Shown: positions 54,101 to 62,465 of the stretch, piece by piece
How positions within the stretch are numbered: position 1 is the first letter of the stretch
Layout of the letters: each line of letters begins with the position of its first letter
From: Gemmobacter caeni
GTDB lineage: Bacteria; Pseudomonadota; Alphaproteobacteria; Rhodobacterales; Rhodobacteraceae
NCBI RefSeq assembly: GCF_003054195.1
Contig: NZ_QBKP01000001.1
Coordinates: 186,001-250,000, forward strand
DNA: 64,000 nt
Reading direction: 5' to 3'
The notes under the pieces: model-generated
What the model was told of the DNA's origin: nothing
Databases searched by the model: none
What the model saw: the letters and a program-made list of their open reading frames with translations, nothing else
Made by a program: the position numbers and the translations under genes

Positions 54101-54297
54101 TGACCACATTCGCCTTCATGCTGGGGGTGTTGCCGCTTGCCATTGCGACCGGCGCCGGGGCCATGGCACAGCGCGCCATCGGCATCGGGGTGCTGGGCGG
54201 TATGACCTCTTCTGCGGTCATCGGCATCTTCATGGTGCCCGCCTTCTTTGTGATTGTGCGGCGGATGTTCCCGTCGAAGAAGCCGGTGACGGCTTAA
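51193..54297 (+). CDS. RND efflux pump inner-membrane subunit, AcrB/MexB-like
   Basis: The 1034-residue proton-driven multidrug pump. It starts MAGFFIDRPVFAWVLAIITM, has 12 expected membrane helices and two large periplasmic domains. The proton-relay helix has LLVDDAIVVVENVERVM with the two Asp residues, and the matching Lys helix occurs near the C-terminal half. Classic motifs FFIDRP and GLAARNAILIVEFA are present. No outer-membrane TolC-type gene or TetR regulator is adjacent, so the outer channel is shared. Drug substrates cannot be read from the sequence. Confidence 0.93.
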   Translation: MAGFFIDRPVFAWVLAIITMLAGAWGLTTLPVSQYPDIAPTTIRISASYPGASAETIENSVTSVMEDGLTGLDGLLYMTSSSYASGRATVTLTFGDSTDPDMAQIQVQNKLQLIQNGLPETVRQRGISVTRSSSSILMVGALVSRDGRFTSLQLGDLMGQIVEDAVLRTEGVGSINSFGSGYAMRIWLDPLKMAQYRVTTADVTSAVSEQNSTVTVGSLGSQPVVPGQQLSVALNAQAQLATVEEFERIILRTTADGSTVFLGDVARVEIGQESYGASSRYNGMPAAGFGINLATGANAVDTAERVRDTLTRVSAALPEGVEVVYPYDTSPFVEASIEKVYHTLGEAVVLVFLVILVFLQSWRATIIPTIAVPVVLLGTFGILAAAGLTINTLTMFALVLAIGLLVDDAIVVVENVERVMEEEGLEAREATRKSMHQITPALVGIALVLSAVFLPMAFMSGSTGVIYRQFSVTIISAMILSLAVALILTPAMCASLLRPRRHGDGIAPARWFNRGLDASTNGYVRVVKHTVLRPFRMVILLGAIGGGAFWLYQHLPGSFLPQEDQGVLMAQVRLSEGSTTAQTQAVLEEVENWLLTEQDGVVASAYGALGFSFGGGGQNSAMLFVRLKDYDERAGGVTAAQFAQTANQRFGGHRAGRIVFTQPPAIQGLGNSSGFTMYLLDQAGNGQAALQDAATDLVDRATEDGRTGSFRGYEQTFRPALRLDIDQQKARAMGLSLSEVNSMLAVIFSGREVNDFPLGTELKPVIVQGEPEWRMQPEDIDGWFARNSSGEMVPFAAFMSQRWDETSPSLDRYGGARAIELSGAPTEGTSSGQAMEVVEQLVADLPGGYGLAWTGLSYQERLSGNQAPLLFAMSALVVFLCLAALYESWTVPFAVMLSVPVGILGALGFALLFGQSNDVYFKVGLLTTIGLAARNAILIVEFAQSLTERGYSLAEAAAMAAKQRLRPILMTTFAFMLGVLPLAIATGAGAMAQRAIGIGVLGGMTSSAVIGIFMVPAFFVIVRRMFPSKKPVTA

Positions 54298-54300
54298 AGA

Positions 54301-54335
54301 AAAACCGCCGCAGGGCATTCCCCTGCGGCGGTTTT
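54301..54335. terminator. Bidirectional terminator between the pump gene and map
   Basis: AAAACCGCCGCAGGG and CCCTGCGGCGGTTTT form a 15-bp perfect stem with a 5-base loop, and have T-runs on both strands. It serves both the pump gene and the convergent map gene. Confidence 0.92.
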
Positions 54336-54356
54336 ACCCTGACGCGTGGTGCTGTG

Positions 54357-55106
54357 TCAGCCCGGCAGCGTCACCACTATCGGCCCGCGATCCGTGGCGA
54401 CGACGGTATGTTCATATTGCACCACCGGGGCCGAGGGTTCGGCATAGAGCGTCCAGCCATCCTCGCCCTCCTCTGCCCAAAGCCCGCCGGTGGACAGGAA
54501 TGGCTCTACCGTCAGCACAAGCCCTTTGGAAATGCGCCGCCGGTCGCCGCGCGTGGGCCAGGTGGCGATTTCCTCGGGCGCTTCGTGAAGGGCGCGACCG
54601 ATGCCGTGACTGGCCAGATTGCGGATCAAGGTGTAACCCCGCGCCGAGGCAAAGCGCCCCACCGCCGCCCCGATCCCCGCGAGCGGTTTGCCGCTGCCAA
54701 CCTGCGCCACACCGATCTCGGTCGCGCGCTTGCCGTCGCGGCAGAGCCGGTCCAGCACGGGCGAGACCTTGCCCAGCCGGAAGGTTGCGCCGGTATCGGC
54801 GAAGAAACCATCGCGCGAAGCGGAGACGTCGATATTCACCAGATCCCCCAGCGCCAGTTCGCGCGCGCCGGGAATGCCGTGGGCGATTTCCTCGTTCACA
54901 CTGATGCAGGTTGCGCCGGGAAAGCCGTAGGTCGACTCAGGCGCCGAAATCGCCCCCTCCCGCTCCAGATGCGCGCGGCCGATTGCATCGAGCTCCAGCG
55001 TAGTCATGCCGGGCTGCATGGCACGGGCCATGACCTGAACGGTATCGGCGACAATACGACCGATACGGCGCAGCGCCTCCAGCTCGTCTTCCTGGGTGAT
55101 CGTCAT
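54357..55106 (-). CDS. map: Methionine aminopeptidase, type I
   Basis: The 249-residue enzyme removes N-terminal Met. The metal ligands are two Asp in NIDVSASRDGFFADTG, His in ASHGIGRALHE and two Glu in LTVEPFLS and QYEHTVV; SVNEEIAHGIPG is the substrate loop. The length is standard. It overlaps the Mth938-like gene by 4 bp and is thus at the end of the yajC-secDF operon. Confidence 0.93.
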   Translation of the reverse strand: MTITQEDELEALRRIGRIVADTVQVMARAMQPGMTTLELDAIGRAHLEREGAISAPESTYGFPGATCISVNEEIAHGIPGARELALGDLVNIDVSASRDGFFADTGATFRLGKVSPVLDRLCRDGKRATEIGVAQVGSGKPLAGIGAAVGRFASARGYTLIRNLASHGIGRALHEAPEEIATWPTRGDRRRISKGLVLTVEPFLSTGGLWAEEGEDGWTLYAEPSAPVVQYEHTVVATDRGPIVVTLPG

Positions 55107-55468
55107 TCCGCGCCGCCGACCGGCAGCACCGCGATGGCGATGCGGCGGCCTTCGCTCAACAGCACGTTGTAGGTGCGGCAGGCAGCGGGCGAGGACATGA
55201 CCTCGACGCCAAGCCCCGCGGCCTCAAGTTCCGCGCGCAGGGTCGCCGGGGCATGGGCGATGTCGGCCCCCATGCCGAGGAAGATCACATCCACCTGGCC
55301 CGCCAGCGCCAGCAGCGCGGCTGTATCCTCCAGCCCGCCCCAGGGGCCGGCGTCCCAGGGCGTGATGATGGCCGCGCCTTGCAGGGCGCGGCCCCCGATG
55401 CGGAAGAAGCCGGGGCCATAGCCCTCGACCGGCTGCGCCTCGCCATAGCTGATCTCGGTCAGGCGCAT
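55103..55468 (-). CDS. Mth938-like (NDUFAF3 family) protein
   Basis: A 121-residue Mth938-domain protein with RLTEISYGEAQPVEGYGPGFF, FRIGGRALQGAAII and DVIFLGMGADIAHAP. The eukaryotic relative is a complex I assembly factor; bacterial function is unknown. It follows secF by 10 bp and overlaps map by 4 bp. The secDF neighbourhood is a conserved alphaproteobacterial arrangement. Confidence 0.85.
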   Translation of the reverse strand: MRLTEISYGEAQPVEGYGPGFFRIGGRALQGAAIITPWDAGPWGGLEDTAALLALAGQVDVIFLGMGADIAHAPATLRAELEAAGLGVEVMSSPAACRTYNVLLSEGRRIAIAVLPVGGAE

Positions 55469-55478
55469 CCGGTCCTCC

Positions 55479-56459
55479 TCAGGCGTCGATATTGGCGAAT
55501 TCGTGATCGCCTTTCGACCGCTCTTTCTTCTGCTTCTCGCTGCGGTCCACCCCGAGCATCAGAACGATGTTTTTCGCCACATAAAGTGTCGAATAGGTGC
55601 CGATGATGACGCCGAAGAACATGGCGAAGACGAAGCCGCGGATCACGTCGCCACCGAAGATGATCAGCGCGGCCAGCGCCAGAAGCGTGGTTGTCGCGGT
55701 CATCACGGTGCGCGACAGGGTTTCGTTGGTGGTCAGGTTCATCATGTCGCGCAGCGGCATGGCCTTGTATTTCGCAAGGTTTTCCCGAAGCCGGTCGAAG
55801 ATCACGACGGTATCGTTCACCGAATACCCAAGGATCGTCAGCAACGCCGCCACGATGGTCAGGTCGAACTTGAGCTGGAAGATCGCGAAGATGCCGACGG
55901 TGACCAGCACGTCATGTACAAGCGCGGCGACGGTTCCAACCGCGAACTGCCATTCGAAGCGCAGCCAGACGTAGAAGGCAATCCCCGCAGAAGCGGCAAC
56001 TACGGCGATGACAGCCTTCCAGATCAGCTCTTGCGAGACTTTGGGGCCGACGGATTCGACCGAAGGAAAGGTGATCGCCTCGTCAACCTTCTTCAGCGCC
56101 TGTTCCACCGCGTCGATGGACTCGGGCGTCACGGCCTCGTCCCCTTCCTGTGGCGCGATGCGCAGCATGGCGACATGCTGATCCTCGCGGAAGGACGGGT
56201 CGAACACCTGCGTGATCGACACATCGCCCAGCCCCAGATCGGAAACAGCGGCGCGGTAGACCCCGACATCCACCGCATTGGTGCTTTCGGTACGGATCGT
56301 GGTGCCGCCCTTGAAGTCGATGCCGAAGTTCAGCCCCATGATGACGACCGCAAGGATCGACACGATGGAGGCGACGATGGACCCCCCGAAGGTGATCCAC
56401 TGCCAGCGGAAGAAGTCGATGTTCGTCCTGGTCGGAACAAGTTTCAGACGGAAAGCCAT
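55479..56459 (-). CDS. secF: Protein-export membrane protein SecF
   Basis: A 326-residue subunit of the SecDF complex that helps complete Sec translocation using the proton motive force. It has FGIDFKGGTTIR in the first periplasmic domain and the membrane segments LGYSVNDTVVIFDRLREN and VIIGTYSTLYVA, with the conserved Asp and Arg. It is 13 bp downstream of secD and ends ahead of the Mth938-like gene. Confidence 0.95.
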   Translation of the reverse strand: MAFRLKLVPTRTNIDFFRWQWITFGGSIVASIVSILAVVIMGLNFGIDFKGGTTIRTESTNAVDVGVYRAAVSDLGLGDVSITQVFDPSFREDQHVAMLRIAPQEGDEAVTPESIDAVEQALKKVDEAITFPSVESVGPKVSQELIWKAVIAVVAASAGIAFYVWLRFEWQFAVGTVAALVHDVLVTVGIFAIFQLKFDLTIVAALLTILGYSVNDTVVIFDRLRENLAKYKAMPLRDMMNLTTNETLSRTVMTATTTLLALAALIIFGGDVIRGFVFAMFFGVIIGTYSTLYVAKNIVLMLGVDRSEKQKKERSKGDHEFANIDA

Positions 56460-56472
56460 GGCTGCCCCCTCC

Positions 56473-58140
56473 TCAGACGGTGATCGTCTTGGGGTGGCGC
56501 CACCCCAGATACAGATTGATGATCGCCCGCGTCACATAAACGGCGGTGAACATCGAGGTCATGATGCCGATGCCGGTGGTGACGGCGAAGCCGCGCACCG
56601 GGCCCGAGCCCACGACAAACATGATGACAGCGGTAATGATGCTGGTCAGGTTCGAGTCGACGATGGCCGACAGCGCCTTTCCAAAACCAATCTCGATGGC
56701 CGCGCCGGGCGATTTGCCCTCGCGCAACTCCTCGCGCACGCGTTCATAGATCAGCACGTTGGCATCGACCGCGACCCCCATGGTCAGAACGATCCCCGCA
56801 ATCCCCGGCAGCGTCAGCGTGGCCCCGATGACCGAAAGCACGGCAAAGATCATGGCGATGTTGAAGGCCAGCGCGATCACGGCGAAGGTGCCGAAGATCC
56901 CATAGCTCGCGATCATGTAAAGCGCGACGAGACCCGCCCCGACCAGCGCCGCCTTCTGGCCCGCGTCGATACTGTCCTGCCCAAGTTCCGGGCCGATGGT
57001 CCGCTCTTCAAGGAAGGTCATTTCGGCCGGAAGCGCACCTGCGCGCAGCAGCACGGCCAGTTCGGTGCTTTGCTCGACGGTGAACTTGCCGGTGATGATG
57101 CCGCGTCCGCCGGGGATGTGGCTCTGGATCACCGGGGCAGAAATCACCTCGTTGTCCAGCACAATGGCGAAGGGCTTGCCGATGTTGTTGGCGGTATAGT
57201 CACCGAACTTGCGGGCGCCGCCCGCGTTGAACTGGAACTCCACCGCCGGGCGACCGTTCTGGTCGAAGGCGGGCTGGGCGTTCGTCAGTTCCTCGCCGGT
57301 CACAACCGGGGTCTGCTCGACAATATAGTAGACGCCCTTCTCATCCATCGACGGAAGAAGCTCATTGCGCGGCCCCGGATTGGCGCCTGCATCCTGCGTA
57401 ACACTGACAACCGGATGGAACGTCAGCTTCGCGGTGGTGCCGATCAGCGATTTCAGTTCGGCCGCCGATCCGATGCCAGGCACCTGGATCAGGATGCGGT
57501 CTTCGCCCTGACGCTGGATCGTCGGTTCGCGGGTGCCAACCTCGTCGACCCGGCGACGAATGATTTCAAGGCTTTGCTGGATCGTGCGCTGATCGGTGGC
57601 CTGCCGTTCGGCCTCTGAAAGCTGCACCACGATATCGGTGCCCTCAGAGGTGACCTCGATGTCGTTCGAGCCGATGCCCGTCAGGCTGACCACCGGGGTC
57701 GCCAGCGCGCGCACCTTCTCCAGCGCAACGGCCATGCCATCGGGATTGGAGATGGCGACGCGCAACACCCCGTCGACGGAGGGCTGGCGGCGCACATTGC
57801 CGACCTGATCGCGCACACCGCGCAGGGCGTCGCGCACATCGGGCCACATGGCGTCGATGCGGGCGGCATAGACATCCGCCACCTTGACTTCGGCCAGAAG
57901 ATGCGCACCGCCCCGCAGGTCAAGCCCCAGCGGCACCACATAAGAGGGCAGCCAGTCGGGCCAGAGGCTGCGATCCGCCTCCTGCTCGGGCGTGGCCGTT
58001 CCGCCCGCCGTGGTGATCGCCGCTACGGCGTCGTTATGCTTTTCCACCCTGTCATAGAACAGGTTCGGTACGGAAAACGCGACACCGAGGAGCACAATGC
58101 TCCAGATCAGCAGGTTTTTCCACAGCGGGGTATGGGTCAT
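56473..58140 (-). CDS. secD: Protein-export membrane protein SecD
   Basis: A 555-residue partner of SecF. The first periplasmic domain opens with VPLGLDLRGGAHLLAEV, and IQVPGIGS, VLDNEVISAPVI and AVDANVLIYERVREELREG mark the proton-translocating helices. The length is usual for alphaproteobacteria. yajC lies 29 bp upstream. Confidence 0.95.
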   Translation of the reverse strand: MTHTPLWKNLLIWSIVLLGVAFSVPNLFYDRVEKHNDAVAAITTAGGTATPEQEADRSLWPDWLPSYVVPLGLDLRGGAHLLAEVKVADVYAARIDAMWPDVRDALRGVRDQVGNVRRQPSVDGVLRVAISNPDGMAVALEKVRALATPVVSLTGIGSNDIEVTSEGTDIVVQLSEAERQATDQRTIQQSLEIIRRRVDEVGTREPTIQRQGEDRILIQVPGIGSAAELKSLIGTTAKLTFHPVVSVTQDAGANPGPRNELLPSMDEKGVYYIVEQTPVVTGEELTNAQPAFDQNGRPAVEFQFNAGGARKFGDYTANNIGKPFAIVLDNEVISAPVIQSHIPGGRGIITGKFTVEQSTELAVLLRAGALPAEMTFLEERTIGPELGQDSIDAGQKAALVGAGLVALYMIASYGIFGTFAVIALAFNIAMIFAVLSVIGATLTLPGIAGIVLTMGVAVDANVLIYERVREELREGKSPGAAIEIGFGKALSAIVDSNLTSIITAVIMFVVGSGPVRGFAVTTGIGIMTSMFTAVYVTRAIINLYLGWRHPKTITV

Positions 58141-58169
58141 GGCGGCCTTCTGTCCTCAGATGCCGGGCC

Positions 58170-58499
58170 TCAGGCGGCCGCGGCAGGCTCGGTCTTGTTC
58201 ATCACCTGGGCGATGGTCTGGCGCGGGGTCTTGACCACGACACCTTGCGCGATCTCGACATCCAGCATGCCGTCGTCATGCACCTTCACCACCTTGGCGA
58301 CGATCCCGCCCTGGGTCAGCACCTGATCACCGCGGCGCAGCTGTTCCACCATGGCCTTGTGGTCTTTCATCTTCTTCTGCTGCGGGCGGATCAGCAGGAA
58401 ATACATGATGCCGAAAATCAGGATCAGCGGCACGAAGCTGGTAAAGGCCGAGGCGGCGCCTGCTCCGGCGGCCTGCGCATAGGCGGGGGTTACGAACAT
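58170..58499 (-). CDS. yajC: Preprotein translocase subunit YajC
   Basis: A 109-residue protein with one membrane helix ([18 protein letters not shown]) and a cytoplasmic domain with [27 protein letters not shown]. It associates with SecDF. The ATG at 58499 gives the normal N-terminus [10 protein letters not shown]; the longer frame to 58556 adds an unlikely extension. It is the first gene of the Sec operon, divergent from serS. Confidence 0.93.
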   Translation of the reverse strand: MFVTPAYAQAAGAGAASAFTSFVPLILIFGIMYFLLIRPQQKKMKDHKAMVEQLRRGDQVLTQGGIVAKVVKVHDDGMLDVEIAQGVVVKTPRQTIAQVMNKTEPAAAA

Positions 58500-58716
58500 G
58501 GGCGGTCGTCCTCTCGTTAGGCATGGGCCGGCGGGCCGGCTCTTTCGGTGGCGCAACCTATCCGCGCCCCGGGTTCAAGGCAAGGCACGCAGGTGCCTGC
58601 CCGCGCTGCACATAGGTGTGAGCGAGCGGGCAGCCAAGGGGCGCACTGCCTTTCCGCTTCACCACGGCGCGCCGATGTTGCATATGAAGGGCATTCGTGA
58701 CTTGGAGATCAGAGAA

Positions 58717-60006
58717 ATGCACGACATCCGCGCCATCCGCGAAAATCCCGCCGCTTTCGATGCCGCCCTGGCACGCCGGGGTCTTTCGCCGCTGTCGTCG
58801 GAGGTGCTGGCGCTGGACGAGGCACGGCGCGCGCTGATCCATGCGGCCGAAACCGCACAGGCGGCGCAGAACGCGGCCTCCAAACAGGTGGGCGCGGCCA
58901 AGGCTAAGGGCGACGACGCGGAATTCGAGCGTCTGCGCGCGCTGGTGGCCGAGAAGAAGGCCGAGATCGCCGCGATGACCGCCGAGGCCGACCAGAAGGA
59001 TGCCGCGCTGCGCGACATGCTGATGCGCATTCCGAATAGCCCGCTGCCCGAAGTGCCCGAAGGCGCCGATGAGGCGGGGAATGTGGAACTGCGCCGCTGG
59101 GGCACACCCCGCACCTTTGATTTCGCGCCGAAAGAGCATTTCGACATCGCCGGCGTGAAACCGGGGATGGATTTCGCAACTGCCGCGAAACTGTCGGGCT
59201 CGCGCTTCGTGGTGCTGCGCGGCGCGGTGATCCGCGTGCATCGTGCGCTGGCGCAGCTTATGCTGGACACCCATGTCGGAGACCACGGGCTGACCGAGAC
59301 CTGGACCCCGGTTCTGGTCAAGGAAGAGGCGATGTTTGGCACCAACCAGCTGCCGAAATTCGCCGAAGACAGCTATCAGACCACGAATGGCTGGTGGCTC
59401 GTGCCCACATCGGAAGTGACGCTGACCAACACGGTCGCGGGCGACATTCTGGACGAGGCCGCGCTGCCGATCCGCATGACCGCTCATACCCAGTGCTTCC
59501 GGTCCGAGGCCGGATCGGCGGGCAAGGACACGACCGGGATGCTGCGCCAGCACCAGTTCGAGAAGGTCGAGATGGTGTCGATCACCACGCCCGAGGCCAG
59601 CCTTGCCGAACATGAGCGCATGACCCGCTGTGCCGAGGCGATCCTTGAGAAGCTGGGCCTGCCCTACCGGACCATCGTGCTTTGCACCGGCGACATGGGC
59701 TTTGGCGCGACCAAGACCCATGACCTTGAGGTCTGGCTGCCGGGGCAGAACACTTATCGCGAGATCAGCTCGGTCTCGGTCTGCGGCGATTTCCAGGCGC
59801 GGCGGATGAATGCGCGCTATCGCCCTGCGGGAGGGAAGCCCGAGTTTGTACATACGCTGAACGGATCGGGTCTGGCGGTCGGACGCTGCCTGATTGCGGT
59901 GCTGGAAAATGGCCAGCAGGCCGACGGCTCTGTCGATCTGCCCGAAGCGCTGTGGCCCTATCTGGGCGGCAAGCGGCGCATCGCAGCGAACGGCGATCTG
60001 GTCTGA
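58717..60006 (+). CDS. serS: Seryl-tRNA synthetase
   Basis: The 429-residue class II synthetase. It has the N-terminal coiled-coil arm (about residues 30-105, rich in Ala, Glu, Lys), motif 2 [21 protein letters not shown], and motif 3 [19 protein letters not shown]. The ATG at 58717 gives [11 protein letters not shown], the standard start, with GGAG upstream; the frame is open from 58498. A terminator follows. Confidence 0.96.
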   Translation: MHDIRAIRENPAAFDAALARRGLSPLSSEVLALDEARRALIHAAETAQAAQNAASKQVGAAKAKGDDAEFERLRALVAEKKAEIAAMTAEADQKDAALRDMLMRIPNSPLPEVPEGADEAGNVELRRWGTPRTFDFAPKEHFDIAGVKPGMDFATAAKLSGSRFVVLRGAVIRVHRALAQLMLDTHVGDHGLTETWTPVLVKEEAMFGTNQLPKFAEDSYQTTNGWWLVPTSEVTLTNTVAGDILDEAALPIRMTAHTQCFRSEAGSAGKDTTGMLRQHQFEKVEMVSITTPEASLAEHERMTRCAEAILEKLGLPYRTIVLCTGDMGFGATKTHDLEVWLPGQNTYREISSVSVCGDFQARRMNARYRPAGGKPEFVHTLNGSGLAVGRCLIAVLENGQQADGSVDLPEALWPYLGGKRRIAANGDLV

Positions 60007-60017
60007 CAGAACGAAGG

Positions 60018-60041
60018 GAGGGGGCTTTCTGCCCCCTCTTG
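60018..60041 (+). terminator. Terminator after serS
   Basis: GAGGGGGC and GCCCCCTC (8 bp) with a TTTCT loop are followed by TTG. It lies 11 bp after the stop. Confidence 0.75.
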
Positions 60042-60055
60042 CCTGCGGCAATTCA

Positions 60056-60084
60056 CCCCCGAGAATATTTTTGCCAGGATAAAG
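60056..60084 (+). repeat. Dispersed GGGATATTT repeat, copy 5 (degenerate)
   Basis: CCCCCGAGAATATTTTTGCC followed by AGGATAAAGG resembles the left arm at 24697 and the end of copy 1. It lies between serS and the convergent lytic transglycosylase. Confidence 0.6.
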
Positions 60085-60109
60085 GCGCAGGGTGCGGGAC
60101 AGCGGCCGA

Positions 60110-60715
60110 TCAGCTGCCGAGGATCACCTTCACATAGTTCTTGGTTTCGGCATAGGGCGGGATGCCCCCATGCTTTTCCACGGCCAGAGGACCGGCGTTA
60201 TAGGCCGCGAGCGCATGACGCCAGTTGCCGAATTTGCCATACATCATCGCCAGATAGCGCGCGCCACCTTCCAGGTTCTGATGCGGGTCATTGATGTCGA
60301 CGCGCAGCAGTCTTGCGGTATCGGGCATCAGTTGCGCAAGGCCGGTTGCCCCCTTGGGTGAGACGGCATTCGGGTTCCAGCCGCTTTCCTGCTGCACCAG
60401 CCGCAGGAACATGTCTTCCGGCACGCCATGCTTGCGCGCCATGGCCTTGGCAACCTCAAGATACTGGCCCTTGTAGCGCCCCGAATAGCGCGGCACCGCC
60501 GCGGCGGCCGCGTTCTCGATCTTCGGCTTGTTGGGCTTCAGACGGTCGGAACCTTCATATTGCTTGGCCAGACGGCCATCCAGCAGCGCCGTCTGCGACT
60601 TGAACAGCAAACCCCGGTTCTTGGTGGAGCCCGAAAGTTTCAGCCCGTCCGCATGAACCGGCCCGCAGAGCGAGACCCCCGCGACCAGGGCGAGCGAAAC
60701 CACTTTCCGACGCAT
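60110..60715 (-). CDS. Lytic transglycosylase, SLT domain
   Basis: A 201-residue periplasmic murein-cleaving enzyme. The signal peptide is cleaved after A22 ([22 protein letters not shown]). The SLT domain in the second half has the catalytic Glu in [19 protein letters not shown], then LAQLMPDTA and [14 protein letters not shown]. The start at 60715 is preferred to a TTG two codons upstream. Short size and no LysM domain suggest a specialised role, such as opening the wall for an envelope apparatus. Confidence 0.9.
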   Translation of the reverse strand: MRRKVVSLALVAGVSLCGPVHADGLKLSGSTKNRGLLFKSQTALLDGRLAKQYEGSDRLKPNKPKIENAAAAAVPRYSGRYKGQYLEVAKAMARKHGVPEDMFLRLVQQESGWNPNAVSPKGATGLAQLMPDTARLLRVDINDPHQNLEGGARYLAMMYGKFGNWRHALAAYNAGPLAVEKHGGIPPYAETKNYVKVILGS

Positions 60716-60808
60716 GAGCAAACCTTCGGCACCTAATTCCGTTGGGCAGGACTATACGAATTTTCGTCTCGTCTGCCAGAGGATTCGCCGCCCCCCGCCC
60801 CGGCCCGG

Positions 60809-61345
60809 TCAGCCCTGCGCCGGAGCGTTCGGCAGGTTCCCGCCGCCACCGACCAGCGGCGCGCGCAGAAGATCCTCGATCAGGAGCGAGGTCAATTGCC
60901 CGCGCCCCGTCACCCCGGCCTTGCGGTAGATGGCGTTCAGATGGGTCTTCACCGTCGCTTCGGCAGAGCCGCGGAAGCCCGCGATCTCAGCGATGGAATA
61001 GCCCTTGATGGTGAAGGCCGCGATGTCCTGCTCCGAGGGGGTCAGCTTCCAGTCGCGGAAATAGTTCTCCATGACCTCGTGCAGCGCCCCGGCCGCCACG
61101 CTCATCTGTCGTTCCAGCTGCGCCTGGCGGCGCAGAAGCCGAAGCAGGTAGCGCAATTCGAAAGCGACCCCCAGCACAAGGCCGATGGTCGCCCCCAGTT
61201 CCGGCATGGTGTGCAGGTCGCGGACGCTTGCCCAGCCCTCGGCCCCGATATCCTCGATCACATCGGCGATGAAGAACAACACGCAGACACTTTGAAACAG
61301 GATCAGCGCGGCGAGGCCGATCGGGCGCGCGGGAGTGAAAGGCAT
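60809..61345 (-). CDS. Membrane-anchored LuxR-type HTH regulator
   Basis: The 178-residue product has two membrane helices (about residues 8-28 and 46-70) followed by a short linker and a C-terminal LuxR/GerE helix-turn-helix (LTPSEQDIAAFTIKGYSIAEIAGFRGS, then EATVKTHLNAIYRKAGV). It has no receiver domain. It is the last gene of the pepSY-cytochrome b operon, so it may sense membrane redox or heme state and act on transcription from the membrane. Confidence 0.87.
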   Translation of the reverse strand: MPFTPARPIGLAALILFQSVCVLFFIADVIEDIGAEGWASVRDLHTMPELGATIGLVLGVAFELRYLLRLLRRQAQLERQMSVAAGALHEVMENYFRDWKLTPSEQDIAAFTIKGYSIAEIAGFRGSAEATVKTHLNAIYRKAGVTGRGQLTSLLIEDLLRAPLVGGGGNLPNAPAQG

Positions 61346-61368
61346 GGTCGGGCAGTTCCGTCTGTCGG

Positions 61369-61896
61369 TCAGTCGCGGGGAAGTCTCTTGTAACCCGTAA
61401 CCATCGACACGGGAAGGTTGATCCGCAGGCGGCGGCTTTCCAGCGCAACGGCAGCGATATGGGCGACCACCGAAATCTCGGCCCAGGTCACCGCGACCTC
61501 GTGCAGTTCCTCAACCCATTCCCGCCCGAAGAACATGAGCGTGGTCTGCATATAGCCACTGATACCGACAATAATCAGCGTGATCAGCAGGTTATAGATC
61601 ATCAGCGCACCCAGCGGCGAATGGCCGTGATGCGGACGGCGGCGCCATGCAGCCATTTCGGCGGCCTGATCGAAGGCGGCGGAAAGGCTGGGCGGGAAAT
61701 CGCTGAACCGGGCGTGGCGGCTGCCAATCACCCCCCAGACGATCCGCGCGGCGACAAGGGCCAGCACGAAATACCCGATCCAGTGGTGCAGATCGTGTTC
61801 GGGATTGGTGAACAGGGCATTGGCCGCAAAGGCCAGCGCCAGTGACCAGTGAAAGAGACGCACGAAGCCGTCCCATATGTAGGTTTTTTCAGTCAT
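61369..61896 (-). CDS. Cytochrome b561-type membrane protein
   Basis: The 175-residue product has four expected membrane helices and paired His residues for b-heme: RLFHWSLALAF, DLHHWIGYFVL, ELHEVAVTW and VVAHIAAVAL. It is typical of the cytochrome b/b6 domain that transfers electrons to or from the quinone pool. The ATG at 61896 follows AGGA. It lies between the PepSY gene and the LuxR-type gene, all minus strand. Confidence 0.9.
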   Translation of the reverse strand: MTEKTYIWDGFVRLFHWSLALAFAANALFTNPEHDLHHWIGYFVLALVAARIVWGVIGSRHARFSDFPPSLSAAFDQAAEMAAWRRRPHHGHSPLGALMIYNLLITLIIVGISGYMQTTLMFFGREWVEELHEVAVTWAEISVVAHIAAVALESRRLRINLPVSMVTGYKRLPRD

Positions 61897-61974
61897 GCTT
61901 CGCATCCTGCTTCATCACTGCACACCGTCGACAGCCGGTCCGCCCTCCCGGACGAACCGGCCGGGTGCGGCGGA

Positions 61975-62220
61975 TTATTCGTCGTTCGACTTGACGATGT
62001 TCATGGCGTCATCAAGGTACAGTTCGAAAGTCTTGCCGTCTTTCACGGCGTAAACTTCGATCATGCCGTCTTCCATATCGACCTTGCGGACCTCGTAGCC
62101 CTGCGCGGTCATGGCGGCGGTGACCTTCTCGCGGGTCGCATCGTCAATCTTGTCGCCCGAAGCGAAGACCGGAGCGGCAACGGCGAGGAAAGCGGCGGCG
62201 AGGAGGGGAAGGGTTTTCAT
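61975..62220 (-). CDS. Periplasmic PepSY-domain protein
   Basis: An 81-residue protein with signal peptide cleaved near A20 (MKTLPLLAAAFLAVAAPVFA) and one PepSY domain (TREKVTAAMTAQGYEVRKVD, then EVYAVKDGKTFELYLD). Small PepSY proteins are commonly encoded with cytochrome b561 genes and may deliver or sense a redox partner. It starts the operon, divergent from ssb. Confidence 0.9.
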   Translation of the reverse strand: MKTLPLLAAAFLAVAAPVFASGDKIDDATREKVTAAMTAQGYEVRKVDMEDGMIEVYAVKDGKTFELYLDDAMNIVKSNDE

Positions 62221-62332
62221 CTTGCGTCCTTTCGGGAGCGTTTCGGGTTGCGCCGTGCCGTTGTGGCAGGGCTGGGGCCGATTTGCCCGGTGATCTGCCG
62301 GGCCGCCATCCGCAGCGGGTCGCAGGAACCGG

Positions 62333-62354
62333 CCCTGCAACCCCGGTTGCAGGG
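62333..62354. promoter_or_regulatory. Inverted repeat in the pepSY-ssb promoter gap
   Basis: CCCTGCAACC and GGTTGCAGGG (10 bp) flank only CC, followed by GGTTTT. It sits 15 bp before the ssb -35, so it may be an operator of ssb or a transcript hairpin. No Rhodobacter-type GTTC-N7-GTTC LexA box was seen. Confidence 0.5.
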
Positions 62355-62368
62355 GGTTTTCGCAGGCG

Positions 62369-62397
62369 TTGAAGCCCGCCCCCCGGCCCGTTATAGG
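62369..62397 (+). promoter_or_regulatory. ssb promoter
   Basis: TTGAAG (62369-62374), 17 bp and TATAGG (62392-62397) make a plausible sigma-70 promoter, giving a 5' leader of about 60 bases before the ssb ATG. Confidence 0.6.
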
Positions 62398-62465
62398 AGA
62401 GACAACGGAATGTTTACCAAAGCGGGCCAGCCTTGGCCTCGCGGACGAGAATCGAGGGAGTGCGC

